A stretch of 64,000 bases of DNA, from positions 1,612,001-1,676,000 of the forward strand of contig NZ_SJSA01000001.1 in assembly GCF_004766125.1 (NCBI RefSeq), written 5' to 3'. The stretch is from Duncaniella freteri. GTDB taxonomy: Bacteria; Bacteroidota; Bacteroidia; Bacteroidales; Muribaculaceae. Numbering within the stretch: the first letter of the stretch is position 1; every line of letters starts with the position of its first letter. Positions 24,708-34,056 of this stretch are shown here, piece after piece. The position numbers were made by a program, and so were the translations under genes. Under the pieces are notes generated by a model, which saw only the letters and a program-made list of their open reading frames with translations, had not been told where the DNA came from and ran no database searches.

Positions 24708-25376
24708 TTATATTGAGTGGATGTCGTCAATGATTCTGCCGTCGGCCATGTGGATGACTCTGTCGGAGTTGCATGCGAGCGATTCGTCGTGGGTTACGAT
24801 TATGAATGTTTTGCCGGTGGTCGAGCGCAGGTCGAAGAACAGCCTGTATAGCTCTTCGCGGTTGTGGGAGTCAAGGCTTCCTGACGGTTCGTCGGCAAGG
24901 ATCACCTTGGGGTCGTTGATTAGGGCGCGCGCCACGGCTGCACGTTGGCGTTCGCCACCCGATAGCTGATTGGGGCGGTGGGTGAGTCGTCCGCCCAGGC
25001 CGAGTCCGTCCAGCAGTTCGGCGGCTCTTTCCATGGCTTCTTTGCGTCCCATGCCGCCTATCATGGCAGGCATGGCTACATTTTCAGCCATCGAGAATTC
25101 GGGCAGCAGCTGATGGAACTGGAATACGAAACCCATATTGCGGTTGCGGAATGCTGCGAGTTGGGCTTCCTTCATCTTCACTATGTCGGTGCCGTCGTAG
25201 ATCACTTTGCCGCTGTCGGGAGTTTCGAGAGAGCCTATTATCTGAAGCAGCGTGGTTTTGCCGGCTCCGCTGGGCCCGACAATGGAGAGAAACTCGCCAT
25301 CATTGATGGTGAGGCTCGCCTCGTCAAGCACCCGCAGGCCGTCATAGCTCTTGATTATGTCCTTTACTTCAATCAT
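24708..25376 (-). CDS. lolD: ABC transporter ATP-binding protein, LolD type
   Basis: 222 residues, a full ATPase domain: Walker [10 protein letters not shown] (near 35-43), Q loop [13 protein letters not shown], signature LSGGERQR, Walker [13 protein letters not shown] and the H loop IIVTHD. The [10 protein letters not shown] context and short length match LolD, which drives release of lipoproteins from the inner membrane; MacB-like partners cannot be excluded because no LolC/E permease is adjacent. 24 bases after pfkA in the same direction. Confidence 0.85.
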   Translation of the reverse strand: MIEVKDIIKSYDGLRVLDEASLTINDGEFLSIVGPSGAGKTTLLQIIGSLETPDSGKVIYDGTDIVKMKEAQLAAFRNRNMGFVFQFHQLLPEFSMAENVAMPAMIGGMGRKEAMERAAELLDGLGLGGRLTHRPNQLSGGERQRAAVARALINDPKVILADEPSGSLDSHNREELYRLFFDLRSTTGKTFIIVTHDESLACNSDRVIHMADGRIIDDIHSI

Positions 25377-25400
25377 GGTTGTAGCCCTATTGGCTGCTGA

Positions 25401-26381
25401 TCATATGGATAGTCGGCGCAGGGTGTCGACAAGGTCACGCTTGATGGGCTTGTCGTTCTTGATTGCTTTGGAGAAAGGCACATATACGATCTCGTCGTTG
25501 CGCATACCTATCATCACATTGCGCTGGTCCTCAAGAAGAGCGTCGATTGCGGCTGAACCCATGCGCGAAGCAAGTATGCGGTCGAATGCAGTGGGAGAAC
25601 CGCCGCGCTGTAGGTGACCGAGTATTGATACTCGTACGTCATATCCGGGATATTCGTTTTTGACACGTTCCGCAAGCCCCATCGCGCCTCCTGTCACAGG
25701 GCTCTCGGCAACGAGAACGATGGATGAATTCTTGCTTTTGCGGAAACCGTGTTCTATGAGCTCGGCAAGCTGGTCGACCTCGGTGGATATTTCCGGTATG
25801 ATGGCTGCCTCGGCTCCGGAAGCGATGGCACCGTTGAGGGCGAGGAACCCTGCGTCACGGCCCATGACTTCAATGAAGAACAGCCGTTCGTGGCTTGTGG
25901 CGGTGTCACGTATCTTGTCGACACATTCCATGATGGTGTTCAGGGCTGTGTCGTAACCGATAGTGGAGTCGGTGCCGTATAGGTCGTTGTCGATGGTGCC
26001 GGGGAGTCCTATGATGGGGATGTTGAATTCGTTGGCAAAGATGCGGGCACCGGTGAGTGAGCCGTCACCTCCGATCACCACAAGGGCGTCGATCTCCTGG
26101 CGTTTGAGATTGTCGTAAGCCAACTGGCGGCCCTCGGGAGTGGTGAACTCCTTGCAGCGGGCTGTCTTGAGGATTGTGCCGCCTGCCTGTATGATGTTGG
26201 ATACGTTCTGGGTCCTGAATTCTACAATCTCATCAGTGATCAGTCCGCGATAGCCGCGGTATATGCCTTTCACACGGAGTCCACCGTATATGGCGGAGCG
26301 TGTTACCGCGCGGATGGCGGCGTTCATTCCTGGGGCGTCACCTCCTGAGGTGAGGATGCCCACGCAATTAATTTGTGCCAT
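25401..26381 (-). CDS. pfkA: ATP-dependent 6-phosphofructokinase
   Basis: 326 residues. Phosphorylates fructose 6-phosphate in glycolysis. Visible: [13 protein letters not shown] (13-25), the nucleotide motif GGDGS at 104-108 whose glycine points to ATP rather than pyrophosphate, the catalytic PGTIDND (127-133), and the sugar-phosphate loop [13 protein letters not shown] -7-like TAACTTTG box is at 26405-26412 (minus), directly upstream of the start. First gene of a probable pfkA-lolD-nigD unit; the functional link between them is not obvious. Confidence 0.96.
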   Translation of the reverse strand: MAQINCVGILTSGGDAPGMNAAIRAVTRSAIYGGLRVKGIYRGYRGLITDEIVEFRTQNVSNIIQAGGTILKTARCKEFTTPEGRQLAYDNLKRQEIDALVVIGGDGSLTGARIFANEFNIPIIGLPGTIDNDLYGTDSTIGYDTALNTIMECVDKIRDTATSHERLFFIEVMGRDAGFLALNGAIASGAEAAIIPEISTEVDQLAELIEHGFRKSKNSSIVLVAESPVTGGAMGLAERVKNEYPGYDVRVSILGHLQRGGSPTAFDRILASRMGSAAIDALLEDQRNVMIGMRNDEIVYVPFSKAIKNDKPIKRDLVDTLRRLSI

Positions 26382-26610
26382 TGTGTACCTATTGTTTCAA
26401 GACACAAAGTTAGGAATAAAAAGTGAGATACGGAAAAGGAAAATAAAGTTATTTGGAGACGGTTTTCTCTAAATAATATATTCAAAAAGACATGATGTTG
26501 ATAATAGTTGTGATAATGCTTGGTGTGATGTTGGATTATTCTGAAAATAAGGTCGCTATGATATGTAATACGAGATTTTAGTTAAAAAAAACAAAAGAGC
26601 GGAAGGTAGA

Positions 26611-26641
26611 TTGTTTTGTGGTTGTTTTTTTATTATATTTG
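26611..26641 (+). promoter_or_regulatory. Promoter of the 26670 gene
   Basis: TTG (26611-26613), 20-base spacer, TATATTTG (26634-26641) followed by CG, 28 bases before the start codon. The upstream stretch 26382-26610 is AT-rich and shows nothing else. Confidence 0.6.
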
Positions 26642-26669
26642 CGAATAACCAGTTAAAATAGTTGTAATT

Positions 26670-27254
26670 ATGAACAGTCTCTCCTTTTATTTATTACCCA
26701 TAGTGCTTTTGGTAGGTTTCACAGGTAATGGAACGGTATTATTGGACGATGTTTCTAATGTGGATTTAGCATGCAATCGAGAAGGATTAAATATTGATAT
26801 TTATGGTAGTATATCAAATTCGTATGAAGGCAGTCTTTCAAAATGTTCAAAGATTGGTGATACGATAATTGAGTTGACAAAGTCAGAGCAAGAGGTTATC
26901 AGTCAGAATGCGCAAAAAGTAAAATCAGATATACGCAGTGAATTTGAAAGATTGCATAGTGATTGGTATGATGCGTCAAGAGAGGATATGCGAGTGCTTG
27001 TGAGCAGTTCCATGTATTCACGGATGGAGGTGCCTGAATTTGATAAGTTATTAGAGATGGGGGAGGAAATAATACCTTTGGTTCTTGAAAAAATGATGGA
27101 TAGGAAATATTTTTTCACTCAAGTGCTTTATGAGGCATTAATGGGAAATAAGCCTATTCTTATGAATGCGGTAGATAATGATGTCATCAGATCTTCTCAG
27201 GACAGGGCTCAATTGTTAGTACGTGAATGGATTAAGTTATATAATAAAAAGTGA
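26670..27254 (+). CDS. Exported protein of unknown function
   Basis: 194 residues, not recognised. The start has a hydrophobic segment (FYLLPIVLLVGF) that is probably a signal peptide, with no lipobox Cys. The middle is helical and charged (ELTKSEQEVISQNAQKVKSDIRSEFERL), followed by EFDKLLEMGEEIIPLVLEKMMDRKYFFTQVLYEALMG, which resembles helical repeat proteins. Its GC content is clearly below that of pfkA and fsr on either side, and it has its own promoter and terminator (27346-27386), so it looks like a gene gained independently. No function is offered. Confidence 0.7.
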   Translation: MNSLSFYLLPIVLLVGFTGNGTVLLDDVSNVDLACNREGLNIDIYGSISNSYEGSLSKCSKIGDTIIELTKSEQEVISQNAQKVKSDIRSEFERLHSDWYDASREDMRVLVSSSMYSRMEVPEFDKLLEMGEEIIPLVLEKMMDRKYFFTQVLYEALMGNKPILMNAVDNDVIRSSQDRAQLLVREWIKLYNKK

Positions 27255-27345
27255 AAATCGGCTGGTTGTCATAATCATTGATTGGTCCAATTACTGATTT
27301 TGTAGCGAAAAGCTAAACGGTTCAGATTTCGAAAGGTAACATAAC

Positions 27346-27386
27346 AATGACTAAGGATGAATATTGTGGTTTCATCCTTGGTCATT
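27346..27386 (+). terminator. Terminator downstream of the 26670 gene
   Basis: 16-bp perfect stem AATGACTAAGGATGAA (27346-27361) with complement 27371-27386, 9-base loop, followed by TATT. About 90 bases after the stop. Confidence 0.7.
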
Positions 27387-27525
27387 TATTTCATTTGTCA
27401 TATTGTAAGGGGTCGGAGGCATAGGCTGTCGGTGCGATTGTGTCAATGAGCAAAGATTTGTTAAAGGTCGTTTTCATGGAAATAATGAGTACCTTTGCAC
27501 TGTAATTAATGATGTAACTGCTTCA

Positions 27526-28728
27526 ATGAATATCATAGGAAAGATCAAACATCTGGCTGAGATGCCGACGTTTCATGTGCTTCTCGCTCTGAGTGCCGCA
27601 CATTGTCTTAATGACCTGTTGCAATCGGTGATAACAGCTATGTATCCGATGCTTAAGGCAGATCTTGGTCTGTCGTTCGGTCAGATTGGTATAATAACTC
27701 TTGTGTATCAGATGGCAGCGTCGATATTCCAGCCTGTAGTGGGGTATGCTTTCGACAAGCGTCCGTTTGTGTTCAGTCTCCCTGCCGGCATGGTGTCCAC
27801 GTCGATAGGTATAGTGATGTTTGCCTATTGCGATACTATGGCGGGCATACTTGTGTCGGTGTTTATGGTAGGTATAGGATCAGCGACGCTCCATCCCGAG
27901 GCGTCGCGCATCACTTCGCTTGCCGGAAGAGAGCGAAGAGGATTTGCCCAGTCGGTGTTTCAGGTCGGAGGTAATTTCGGCGGCTCTGTGGGTCCGTTGC
28001 TCGTGGCTCTGATTGTTGCTCCTCACGGGAGGCATTATGTGGTGTGGTTTCTTGTGGCATCCACTCTGTGTTTTGCCGCTATGAGACCGATATGTAGATG
28101 GTATGGTCTTTATCTCAGGGATCTTCGCAGCCGTCCGCAAGGGGTGTCCCAGCCATTGAAGTTGCCGTTGTCGCGCAGGATGACGGTGTTTGCCATAGCG
28201 GTGATTGCCGTGCTTATTTTCTCCAAGTACATATATATGGCATCATTGTCGAGCTATTATACGTTCTATCTGATAGATAAGTTCGGTGTCAGTGTGTCGC
28301 AGTCCCAGATATTCCTGTTTGTGTTTGTGGTCTCCACGGCTGTTGGGACTCTTGTAGGAGGACCTGTGGGTGACCGTTACGGACGCAAGATAGTGATATG
28401 GGTCTCTATACTCGGCACCGCTCCGTTCAGCCTGCTTATGCCACATGTGTCTCTTCCAGTCACGGTGGTGCTGAGTTTCTGTGCAGGATTCATGCTTTCA
28501 TCGGCTTTTCCTGCCATACTTCTGTATGCTCAGGAGCTGTTGCCCTCCAAGCTTGGTATGATATCCGGATTGTTTTTCGGATTCTCGTTCGGAGTGGGAG
28601 GCATAGCGTCGGCCGTATTGGGAGGATTTGCCGATACTTATGGCATTGAGATGGTCTACAATGTGTGTGCCTACACCCCGTTGCTGGGCGTAGTGGCGGG
28701 ACTTCTGCCAAATCTGAGGAATAGGTGA
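27526..28728 (+). CDS. fsr: MFS transporter, fosmidomycin-resistance (Fsr) type
   Basis: 400 residues with about 12 membrane segments. The N-terminal AAHCLNDLLQSVITAMYPMLK and GLSFGQIGIITLVYQ, the PVVGYAFDKRP cytoplasmic loop, and the HPEASRITSLAG region match the Fsr branch of the major facilitator superfamily. Known members export fosmidomycin or similar small molecules; the physiological substrate is unknown. A TACCTTTG box (27490-27497) is 28 bases before the start. Single gene; the mce promoter follows within 20 bases of its stop. Confidence 0.88.
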   Translation: MNIIGKIKHLAEMPTFHVLLALSAAHCLNDLLQSVITAMYPMLKADLGLSFGQIGIITLVYQMAASIFQPVVGYAFDKRPFVFSLPAGMVSTSIGIVMFAYCDTMAGILVSVFMVGIGSATLHPEASRITSLAGRERRGFAQSVFQVGGNFGGSVGPLLVALIVAPHGRHYVVWFLVASTLCFAAMRPICRWYGLYLRDLRSRPQGVSQPLKLPLSRRMTVFAIAVIAVLIFSKYIYMASLSSYYTFYLIDKFGVSVSQSQIFLFVFVVSTAVGTLVGGPVGDRYGRKIVIWVSILGTAPFSLLMPHVSLPVTVVLSFCAGFMLSSAFPAILLYAQELLPSKLGMISGLFFGFSFGVGGIASAVLGGFADTYGIEMVYNVCAYTPLLGVVAGLLPNLRNR

Positions 28729-28747
28729 AAAACTCAGCAGTGATATA

Positions 28748-28778
28748 TTTGAGATTACCGAAAATTTGATTACATTTG
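28748..28778 (+). promoter_or_regulatory. Promoter of the methylmalonyl-CoA operon
   Basis: TTTG (28748-28751), 19-base spacer, TACATTTG (28771-28778) followed by CA. The mce start codon is at 28831. Confidence 0.7.
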
Positions 28779-28830
28779 CAACGATTAAGTAAACACCTTA
28801 AAAAACAATACTTATAATCATATACTTACA

Positions 28831-29250
28831 ATGGATATTTCGCATATCGAACATGTCGGCATCGCTGTCCCCAATCTGGAGGAGGCCATCGCTTTTTACG
28901 AGAACACCCTTGGCATCAAGTGTTTTGCTATAGAGGAAGTAGAGGACCAGAAGGTGCGCACAGCATTCTTCAAGATCGGTCAGACAAAGATTGAGCTTCT
29001 TGAGGGCACTTCCCCCGAGAGCGCGATCAGCAAGTTTGTAGCCAACAACGGCGGACGCGGTGGCATACAGCACATTGCGCTCGCCATTGAGGATGGTGTG
29101 GCAAATGCTCTCGCCGAAGTCGAGGAGAAGGGTTGCCGTCTTATCGACAAGGCTCCCCGCAAGGGTGCCGAGGGTCTTAATATCGCATTCCTTCACCCGA
29201 AGTCAACTTGCGGCACTCTCATAGAGCTCTGCGAGGACCCCAATAAATAG
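28831..29250 (+). CDS. mce: Methylmalonyl-CoA epimerase
   Basis: 139 residues of the glyoxalase/VOC fold. Interconverts (R)- and (S)-methylmalonyl-CoA. The paired metal-site motifs are visible: ISHIEHVGIAVPNLEEAI (His8) in the first half, GGIQHIALAI (His about 91) in the second, and the C-terminal TLIELCED glutamate. First gene of the operon mce-mmdA-(LTD-oadG)-mmdC-mmdB, which fits its place between the mutase and the decarboxylase in propionate formation. Confidence 0.95.
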   Translation: MDISHIEHVGIAVPNLEEAIAFYENTLGIKCFAIEEVEDQKVRTAFFKIGQTKIELLEGTSPESAISKFVANNGGRGGIQHIALAIEDGVANALAEVEEKGCRLIDKAPRKGAEGLNIAFLHPKSTCGTLIELCEDPNK

Positions 29251-29269
29251 TAAAATATAAAGAGTAAAG

Positions 29270-29342
29270 AAAGTTTATAAAGTCGGTTGGCAGGTGGATT
29301 AGCCTGAGGTGCTGTCCTCTCATGGAAGGCTTTATAAACTTT
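29270..29342 (+). repeat. Long-loop inverted repeat between mce and mmdA
   Basis: 13-bp perfect arms AAAGTTTATAAAG (29270-29282) and its complement (29330-29342) enclosing 47 bases that contain smaller pairings (CAGG..CCTG). It fills most of the 117-base mce-mmdA spacer. Possibly an RNA processing or attenuation structure. Confidence 0.4.
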
Positions 29343-29367
29343 TAAACTGTAAATTCATGACAATAGA

Positions 29368-30921
29368 ATGAGCAATCAGCTTGAAAAAGTAAAAGAGCTT
29401 ATCGCCTTGCGCGAGGAGGCTCGTCTGGGCGGTGGTGAAAAGGCCATCCAGAAACAGCACGAACGCGGCAAGTACACAGCCCGCGAGCGCATAGCCCAGC
29501 TCCTCGACGAAGGTTCGTTTGAGGAGATCGATATGTTCGTGCGTCACCGTTGCTACAACTTCGGACAGGAGAAGAAGAGCTATCTCGGTGACGGCGTTGT
29601 TACCGGTTACGGTACTATCGAAGGACGTCTCGTGTATGTGTTCGCACAGGATTTCACTGTCTTTGGCGGATCACTCAGTGAGACTATGGCTCTCAAGATC
29701 TGCAAGATAATGGATATGGCGATGAAAATGGGAGCTCCTGTCATCGGTCTTAACGACTCAGGTGGTGCCCGTATCCAGGAAGGCATCAACGCTCTTGCCG
29801 GATATGCCGAGATATTCCAGCGTAACATCCTTGCATCAGGTGTGATACCTCAGATTTCAGGTATCCTCGGTCCGTGTGCCGGCGGTGCGGTGTATTCTCC
29901 CGCCCTCACTGACTTCACTATTATGACCAAGAGTATTTCCTATATGTTCCTCACAGGTCCGAAGGTTGTAAAGACTGTCACCGGAGAGGATGTGAGCCAG
30001 GAGGCACTCGGCGGAGCAGCCGTTCATTCTCAGAAGAGCGGTGTGGCCCATTTCGCAGCCGAGGATGGAGAGGAGACACTGTCGATCATCCGCAAGCTCT
30101 TCAGCTACATTCCTCAGAACAACCTTGAGGAGCCGCCGCTGGTAGAGTGCAACGACCCCATCGACCGTCTGGAGGATTCTCTCAACGAGATCATACCAGA
30201 TTCAGCCAACCGTCCTTATGATATGTATGAGGTGATTGGTGCTATAGTCGACAACGGTGAATTCCTTGAGATACAGCGCGACTATGCCAAGAACATCATC
30301 ATCGGTTTTGCCCGATTCAACGGTCAGGCTGTCGGCATTGTCGCCAATCAGCCCAAGTTCCTTGCCGGTGTGCTTGACAGCAACGCATCCCGCAAGGGCG
30401 CGCGTTTCGTTCGTTTCTGCGATGCGTTCAATATACCCCTTGTCACCCTCGTTGACGTTCCGGGCTTCCTTCCCGGCACAGGTCAGGAGTACAACGGTGT
30501 CATCCTTCACGGAGCCAAGCTCCTCTATGCTTACGGAGAGGCTACAGTGCCCAAGGTAACCGTCACACTCCGCAAGAGCTACGGCGGCAGCCATATCGTG
30601 ATGTCGTGCAAGCAGCTCCGCGGCGATATGAACTATGCCTGGCCTACAGCCGAGATTGCGGTTATGGGTGGCGCAGGAGCCGTTGAGGTGCTTTATGCCA
30701 AGGAGGCGAAGGCTTCCGACGATCCCGCCAAGGTGCTTCAGGAGAAGGAGGCAGAGTACAACAAACTCTTCTGCAACCCCTACAATGCAGCACGTTACGG
30801 ATATATCGATGACGTCATCGAGCCGCGCAACACACGATTCCGTGTTATCCGCGCTCTCCAGCAGCTCGCTACCAAGAAGGTGGTCAACCCCGCCAAGAAG
30901 CATGGTAACATACCTCTATAA
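29368..30921 (+). CDS. mmdA: Methylmalonyl-CoA decarboxylase / propionyl-CoA carboxylase alpha (carboxyltransferase) subunit
   Basis: 517 residues, full length. Transfers the carboxyl group of methylmalonyl-CoA to biotin. Two crotonase-fold halves are recognisable: [25 protein letters not shown] and [16 protein letters not shown] in the N half; [29 protein letters not shown] and [14 protein letters not shown] in the C half. Because the operon includes the membrane beta subunit and a biotin carrier but no biotin carboxylase, the decarboxylase (sodium pump) assignment is preferred over propionyl-CoA carboxylase. Confidence 0.95.
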   Translation: MSNQLEKVKELIALREEARLGGGEKAIQKQHERGKYTARERIAQLLDEGSFEEIDMFVRHRCYNFGQEKKSYLGDGVVTGYGTIEGRLVYVFAQDFTVFGGSLSETMALKICKIMDMAMKMGAPVIGLNDSGGARIQEGINALAGYAEIFQRNILASGVIPQISGILGPCAGGAVYSPALTDFTIMTKSISYMFLTGPKVVKTVTGEDVSQEALGGAAVHSQKSGVAHFAAEDGEETLSIIRKLFSYIPQNNLEEPPLVECNDPIDRLEDSLNEIIPDSANRPYDMYEVIGAIVDNGEFLEIQRDYAKNIIIGFARFNGQAVGIVANQPKFLAGVLDSNASRKGARFVRFCDAFNIPLVTLVDVPGFLPGTGQEYNGVILHGAKLLYAYGEATVPKVTVTLRKSYGGSHIVMSCKQLRGDMNYAWPTAEIAVMGGAGAVEVLYAKEAKASDDPAKVLQEKEAEYNKLFCNPYNAARYGYIDDVIEPRNTRFRVIRALQQLATKKVVNPAKKHGNIPL

Positions 30922-30938
30922 TCCCCCACGCAACCGAT

Positions 30939-31868
30939 ATGAAAAAGAGAATATTAACCCTCTTCGTGGTGGCACTCGCAGGCGTAATCGCCATCTCAGC
31001 CCAGGGACGTCGCGGTCTCAGGATCAATGAGGTGATGATAGCCAACGACTCCACCAGCGTGGTCGACGACTTTGGCAGGTACAATGCCTGGGTGGAGCTT
31101 TTCAACTCCACTTTCGGTCCGCTTGAGATTTCAAGTGTGTTCCTGACCAATGATCCGTCCAAGCCTACGCTTTATCCCGTGCCGCTCGGGGATGTCAACA
31201 CTGAGATCCCTCCGCGCCAGCACATTCTTTTCTGGGCTGACGGACAGCCCAATAAAGGCACATTCCACACTAATTTCGTGTTCGTTCCGGGCAAGGACAA
31301 TTATATTGCCATCTATGATGCCGACGGCAAATCGCTGATCGATGAGATCACGGTGCCTGGTGATCTTAAGCCCGGTCAGACCTATGCACGCAAGGTTGAC
31401 GGCGAGGGCGGAGTGAACGATGTTGATGCCTGGGAGGTGCGTGACGGATCGGAAGAGAAGTACATCACCCCTTCGAGCAACAATGTCATAAAGAGCACCA
31501 ATTTGAAGGTGGATATGTTCGCCGAGCAGGACGAGAACGGTTTCGGCATGGCAATCATGGCTATGTGCATCGTGTTCACCGCTCTTCTCGTGCTTGCATT
31601 GTGCTTCAATATCATCAACAAGATAGGTGCGCGTATCTCCACCAAACGTAAGGAGAAAGCTCTTGCCGACACTCTTCCCGAAGTGGTATCGGAGGGCCGT
31701 CCCGACAATGATACCGGTGAGGTCATCGCTGCCATCTCCATGGCACTTCATGACCATCTCGACGCTCACGACCGTGAGAGCACAGTGCTCACAATCAATA
31801 AGGTGCGTCGTGCTTACTCACCCTGGAGTTCTAAAATCTACTCGTTGCGCGAGCTCCCGCGCCGTTAA
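30939..31868 (+). CDS. Lamin-tail domain fused to OadG-like decarboxylase gamma subunit
   Basis: 309 residues. Signal peptide (ILTLFVVALAGVIAISAQ), then a lamin-tail-like beta domain at about 25-145 (RINEVMIANDS, WVELFNST, LFWADGQP, NYIAIYDADG), a linker, one membrane segment at about 204-226 (IMAMCIVFTALLVLALCF), and a cytoplasmic tail with ARISTKRKEKA. The membrane segment and tail correspond to OadG, the small subunit that holds the sodium pump together. Placed exactly where gamma/delta belongs, 17 bases after mmdA. The fusion puts an extracytoplasmic domain on the pump; its partner is unknown. Confidence 0.82.
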   Translation: MKKRILTLFVVALAGVIAISAQGRRGLRINEVMIANDSTSVVDDFGRYNAWVELFNSTFGPLEISSVFLTNDPSKPTLYPVPLGDVNTEIPPRQHILFWADGQPNKGTFHTNFVFVPGKDNYIAIYDADGKSLIDEITVPGDLKPGQTYARKVDGEGGVNDVDAWEVRDGSEEKYITPSSNNVIKSTNLKVDMFAEQDENGFGMAIMAMCIVFTALLVLALCFNIINKIGARISTKRKEKALADTLPEVVSEGRPDNDTGEVIAAISMALHDHLDAHDRESTVLTINKVRRAYSPWSSKIYSLRELPRR

Positions 31869-31900
31869 TCAACACCCTCATTCAATCAGTAAATTTAATC

Positions 31901-32335
31901 ATGAAAGAATATAAGTATCGCATCAACGGCAACCCCTACACGGTGAAAGTGGGCGACATCGACAACAATCTCGCTAAGGTAGAAGTCAACGGCGTTCCCT
32001 ACAAAGTGGAGCTTGAGAAGACTGAAAAACCTGTCACCATCGTGAGCAAGCCCCGCCCATCGGCGGCACCGCGTACTGACACCGGAGCTAAGGTCATAAC
32101 CAAGGCCCCTGTTTCGGCTTCAGGTTTCCAGGTCAAGGCTCCTCTCCCCGGTGTGGTGATGAGCGTTCAGGTGAAGGTTGGCGACAATGTAAAAGCATCC
32201 GACACCGTAGTTATGCTTGAGGCTATGAAGATGGAGAACGCTATCCACGCCGGACAGGACGGCAAGGTGGCTTCCATCGCTGTCAACGTGGGCGACTCGG
32301 TGCTCGACGGTGCAGTTCTCATAACTCTCGAATAA
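31901..32335 (+). CDS. mmdC: Biotin carboxyl carrier subunit of methylmalonyl-CoA decarboxylase
   Basis: 144 residues. The C-terminal biotinyl domain has EAMKMEN with the biotin acceptor Lys110, in the usual place about 35 residues from the end (PLPGVVMSVQVKVGD before it, ISIAVNVGDSVLDG-like turn after it). The N-terminal part (YRINGNPYTVKVG) is the domain common to decarboxylase carriers, joined by a short Pro/Ala linker (SKPRPSAAPRT). It shuttles the carboxyl group from MmdA to the membrane subunit MmdB. Confidence 0.95.
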   Translation: MKEYKYRINGNPYTVKVGDIDNNLAKVEVNGVPYKVELEKTEKPVTIVSKPRPSAAPRTDTGAKVITKAPVSASGFQVKAPLPGVVMSVQVKVGDNVKASDTVVMLEAMKMENAIHAGQDGKVASIAVNVGDSVLDGAVLITLE

Positions 32336-32354
32336 TCTCTTAATTGCTTTTATT

Positions 32355-33512
32355 ATGAGTTTTGGAGATTTTATAATGCAAAACCTTCAGGAGTTCTGGC
32401 ACCTGACAGGTTTCTACAATGCCACATGGGAGCATATCGCGATGCTTGTGGTGGGACTCTTCTTCATATGGCTTGCCATAAAGAAGAATTTCGAGCCCAT
32501 GCTTCTCGTTCCCATCGGCTTCGGTATACTTATCGGCAACATCCCGTTCAACACAACTGCCGGACTTGAGGTAGGTATATACGAAGAGGGGTCTGTGCTC
32601 AATATCCTGTATAATGGTGTGAGCGCAGGATGGTATCCTCCGCTGATATTCCTCGGCATTGGTGCTATGACCGACTTCTCGGCACTGATAGCCAACCCTA
32701 AGCTCATGCTTATCGGTGCGGCAGCCCAGTTTGGCATCTTCGGTGCATATATGGTGGCTCTGCTGCTCGGGTTCGCTCCCGATCAGGCAGGTGCCATAGC
32801 TATCATCGGTGGAGCCGACGGTCCTACAGCTATCTTCCTTTCATCCAAGCTTGCCCCCAATCTTATGGGAGCCATAGCGGTATCGGCTTATTCCTACATG
32901 GCACTCGTGCCTGTGATACAGCCGCCGCTGATGCGCCTGTTCACGACAAAACATGAGCGCGTAATCAAGATGAAGCCTGCACGTGCCGTGTCGCAGAACG
33001 AGAAGATTATCTTCCCGATTGTAGGTATGATCCTCACCTGCTTCGTGGTGCCCTCCGGCATTCCTCTGCTTGGTATGCTTTTCTTCGGTAACCTTCTGCG
33101 CGAGTGTGGCGTGACCAACCGTCTTGCCAAGACTGCGAGCAACGCTCTTACCGATATTGTCACAATCCTTCTCGGCATGACAGTGGGTGCTTCCACTCAG
33201 GCTACCGAGTTCCTTACATGGGAGACTGTCCGCATCTTCCTGCTCGGATTTATGGCGTTCATCATCGCTTCCGCAAGTGGTGTGCTCTTTGTCAAGCTGT
33301 TCAATCTCTTCCTCCCCAAGGACAAGAAGATCAATCCGCTCATCGGCAATGCCGGCGTATCGGCTGTGCCTATGTCAGCACGTATCTCCAATAACTTGGG
33401 TCTGGAGTACGATCCTTCCAACTATCTGCTTATGCACGCTATGGGTCCGAATGTGGCTGGCGTCATCGGTTCGGCGGTTGCAGCGGGTGTTCTCCTCGGC
33501 TTCCTTGCCTAA
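32355..33512 (+). CDS. mmdB: Sodium-translocating decarboxylase beta subunit
   Basis: 385 residues, integral membrane protein of the OadB/MmdB/GcdB family. It decarboxylates carboxybiotin and moves sodium ions outward. Conserved signatures: GADGPTAIFLSSKLAPNL with the key aspartate in the middle, PLLGMLFFGNLLRECGV, and GNAGVSAVPMSARISN near the end, with multiple hydrophobic segments between. Last gene of the operon, followed by a terminator. The pump links propionate formation to a sodium gradient. Confidence 0.96.
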   Translation: MSFGDFIMQNLQEFWHLTGFYNATWEHIAMLVVGLFFIWLAIKKNFEPMLLVPIGFGILIGNIPFNTTAGLEVGIYEEGSVLNILYNGVSAGWYPPLIFLGIGAMTDFSALIANPKLMLIGAAAQFGIFGAYMVALLLGFAPDQAGAIAIIGGADGPTAIFLSSKLAPNLMGAIAVSAYSYMALVPVIQPPLMRLFTTKHERVIKMKPARAVSQNEKIIFPIVGMILTCFVVPSGIPLLGMLFFGNLLRECGVTNRLAKTASNALTDIVTILLGMTVGASTQATEFLTWETVRIFLLGFMAFIIASASGVLFVKLFNLFLPKDKKINPLIGNAGVSAVPMSARISNNLGLEYDPSNYLLMHAMGPNVAGVIGSAVAAGVLLGFLA

Positions 33513-33518
33513 ATTATT

Positions 33519-33557
33519 AATAAGGTGTTGCATCGTGTGCCGGTGCAGCACCTTATT
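33519..33557 (+). terminator. Terminator of the methylmalonyl-CoA operon
   Basis: 14-bp stem AATAAGGTGTTGCA (33519-33532) with TGCAGCACCTTATT (33544-33557, one G-T pair), followed by TTCTTTT. Confidence 0.8.
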
Positions 33558-33690
33558 TTCTTTTGTCAGGAATTTTACACATACATCGAACTTTGCGCAT
33601 AATTTGGGCGTTTAGTAATAGGAACACAGAACGTGAGCACATCATTCTCTCCTAATTGTCACATAGCTCATCAACTTAACATCGGCCAAA

Positions 33691-34047
33691 ATGGTAACAA
33701 AACAAGTCATCAATACGCTTTACAAGCAGTTCAACCGTCCTCCCAAGTCACCGGATGAACTTAATTTGGGACTCATCTTTGATTATACCATGGACAATCA
33801 CGGTATATTCATCGATGAAGAAAACCTTTATATCGGCAGTATCGAGCCCTCCTCTCCGTTCTCGACTATCGAGCTCAAGCGCATCCATGAGATAGTGGAA
33901 TTCGAGATGGTGATTGCGATAGTCCTTCCGGCTTCTATTATTTTCTTGAACAAGGAAAACTCTGATGTAAATATTCATCTGCGCCTCGACGATGAAAGAC
34001 CCACTGTGTGGCAGCGCATCAAGACCGCTGTGGTCCGAGGTTCTTAA
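33691..34047 (+). CDS. Small conserved cytoplasmic protein of unknown function
   Basis: 118 residues, no signal peptide. Not a family I can name. Seen: an N-terminal helix (VINTLYKQFNRP), a beta-rich middle (GIFIDEENLYIGSI), a hydrophobic core IVLPASIIFLNKE and a C-terminal IHLRLDDERPTVWQRIKTAV. The sequence looks like a well-kept globular protein, and codon use matches the neighbours. It is 9 bases upstream of tcdA and may be cotranscribed with it. Confidence 0.7.
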   Translation: MVTKQVINTLYKQFNRPPKSPDELNLGLIFDYTMDNHGIFIDEENLYIGSIEPSSPFSTIELKRIHEIVEFEMVIAIVLPASIIFLNKENSDVNIHLRLDDERPTVWQRIKTAVVRGS

Positions 34048-34056
34048 TTAACCGAT

